From NCBI GenBank assembly GCA_024684665.1, contig JAIKWN010000008.1, forward strand, positions 1 through 13,513: a DNA stretch of 13,513 bases, in the 5' to 3' direction. Under the pieces are notes generated by a model. That model had not been told where the DNA came from, did not search any database, and saw nothing but the letters and a program-made list of their open reading frames with translations. The DNA is from Clostridiales bacterium (GTDB lineage: Bacteria > Bacillota_A > Clostridia > Christensenellales > Aristaeellaceae). A program made the translations under genes and the position numbers. Below, one piece after another: positions 13,462-13,513 of the stretch (position 1 is its first letter; the number at the start of each line of letters is the position of its first letter).

Positions 13462-13513
13462 TTACCGGAGGGGTGAAATGGCGTCCAGAATGGTTTTTTC
13501 CAGTGCCTCCCGG
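13462..13513 (-). CDS. C-terminal end of an unidentified minus-strand gene
   Basis: Sixteen codons plus TAA are visible, reading REALEKTILDAISPLR at the C-terminus; the rest lies beyond the right edge. Support comes from the amphipathic, gene-like composition and from the terminator placed directly after the stop. The fragment is too short to name a family. Confidence 0.6.
   Translation of the reverse strand, partial: REALEKTILDAISPLR

Overview
The window looks like chromosomal DNA of a moderately GC-rich anaerobic Firmicute, most likely an uncultured gut or rumen Clostridia lineage. The grounds are strong AGGAGG-type ribosome binding sites, a giant BspA-type leucine-rich-repeat surface protein, a DegV/FakB-type lipid-binding protein and an Opp-type peptide importer with Firmicute-like sequences. 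No rRNA, tRNA, transposase, integrase, phage gene or CRISPR array was seen. The taxonomic call is inference.

Layout. (1) 1-3897, minus: one uninterrupted reading frame of 1299 codons, open at the left edge. It encodes a secreted protein with about 42 LRR_5/BspA-type repeats and three copies of a Cys/Trp-marked linker module. It has its own promoter just downstream of the oppA terminator. (2) 4037-9932, minus: an operon in the order oppB-oppC-oppD-oppF-oppA, coding for two permeases, two ATPases and a solute-binding protein. It has a good promoter, a leader with two mutually exclusive stems, tight or overlapping junctions, a small hairpin before oppA and a hairpin terminator after it. (3) 10123-10986, minus: a DegV-family gene with its own terminator, divergent from (4) 11107-11637, plus: a TetR-family regulator. 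The shared intergenic region carries a candidate operator. (5) 11702-12502, plus: a Cof-type HAD phosphatase, probably co-transcribed with tetR. (6) 12574-13110, minus: an O6-alkylguanine-DNA alkyltransferase. (7) 13462-13513, minus: the last 16 codons of a further gene, followed by a clear terminator.

How the genes work together. OppB and OppC form the membrane channel, OppD and OppF the ATPase pair, and OppA delivers extracellular peptides. TetR probably controls the divergent DegV gene and perhaps itself. The LRR protein may act at the surface in adhesion or polymer binding, but nothing here ties it to peptide uptake beyond being adjacent.

The most unusual observation is in OppA. The roughly 70 residues that normally close a family-5 solute-binding protein sit at its N-terminus, directly after the signal peptide, and the protein stops exactly where that segment should follow. 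This reads as a natural circular permutation. The signal peptide also lacks the lipobox cysteine expected of a Gram-positive binding protein.
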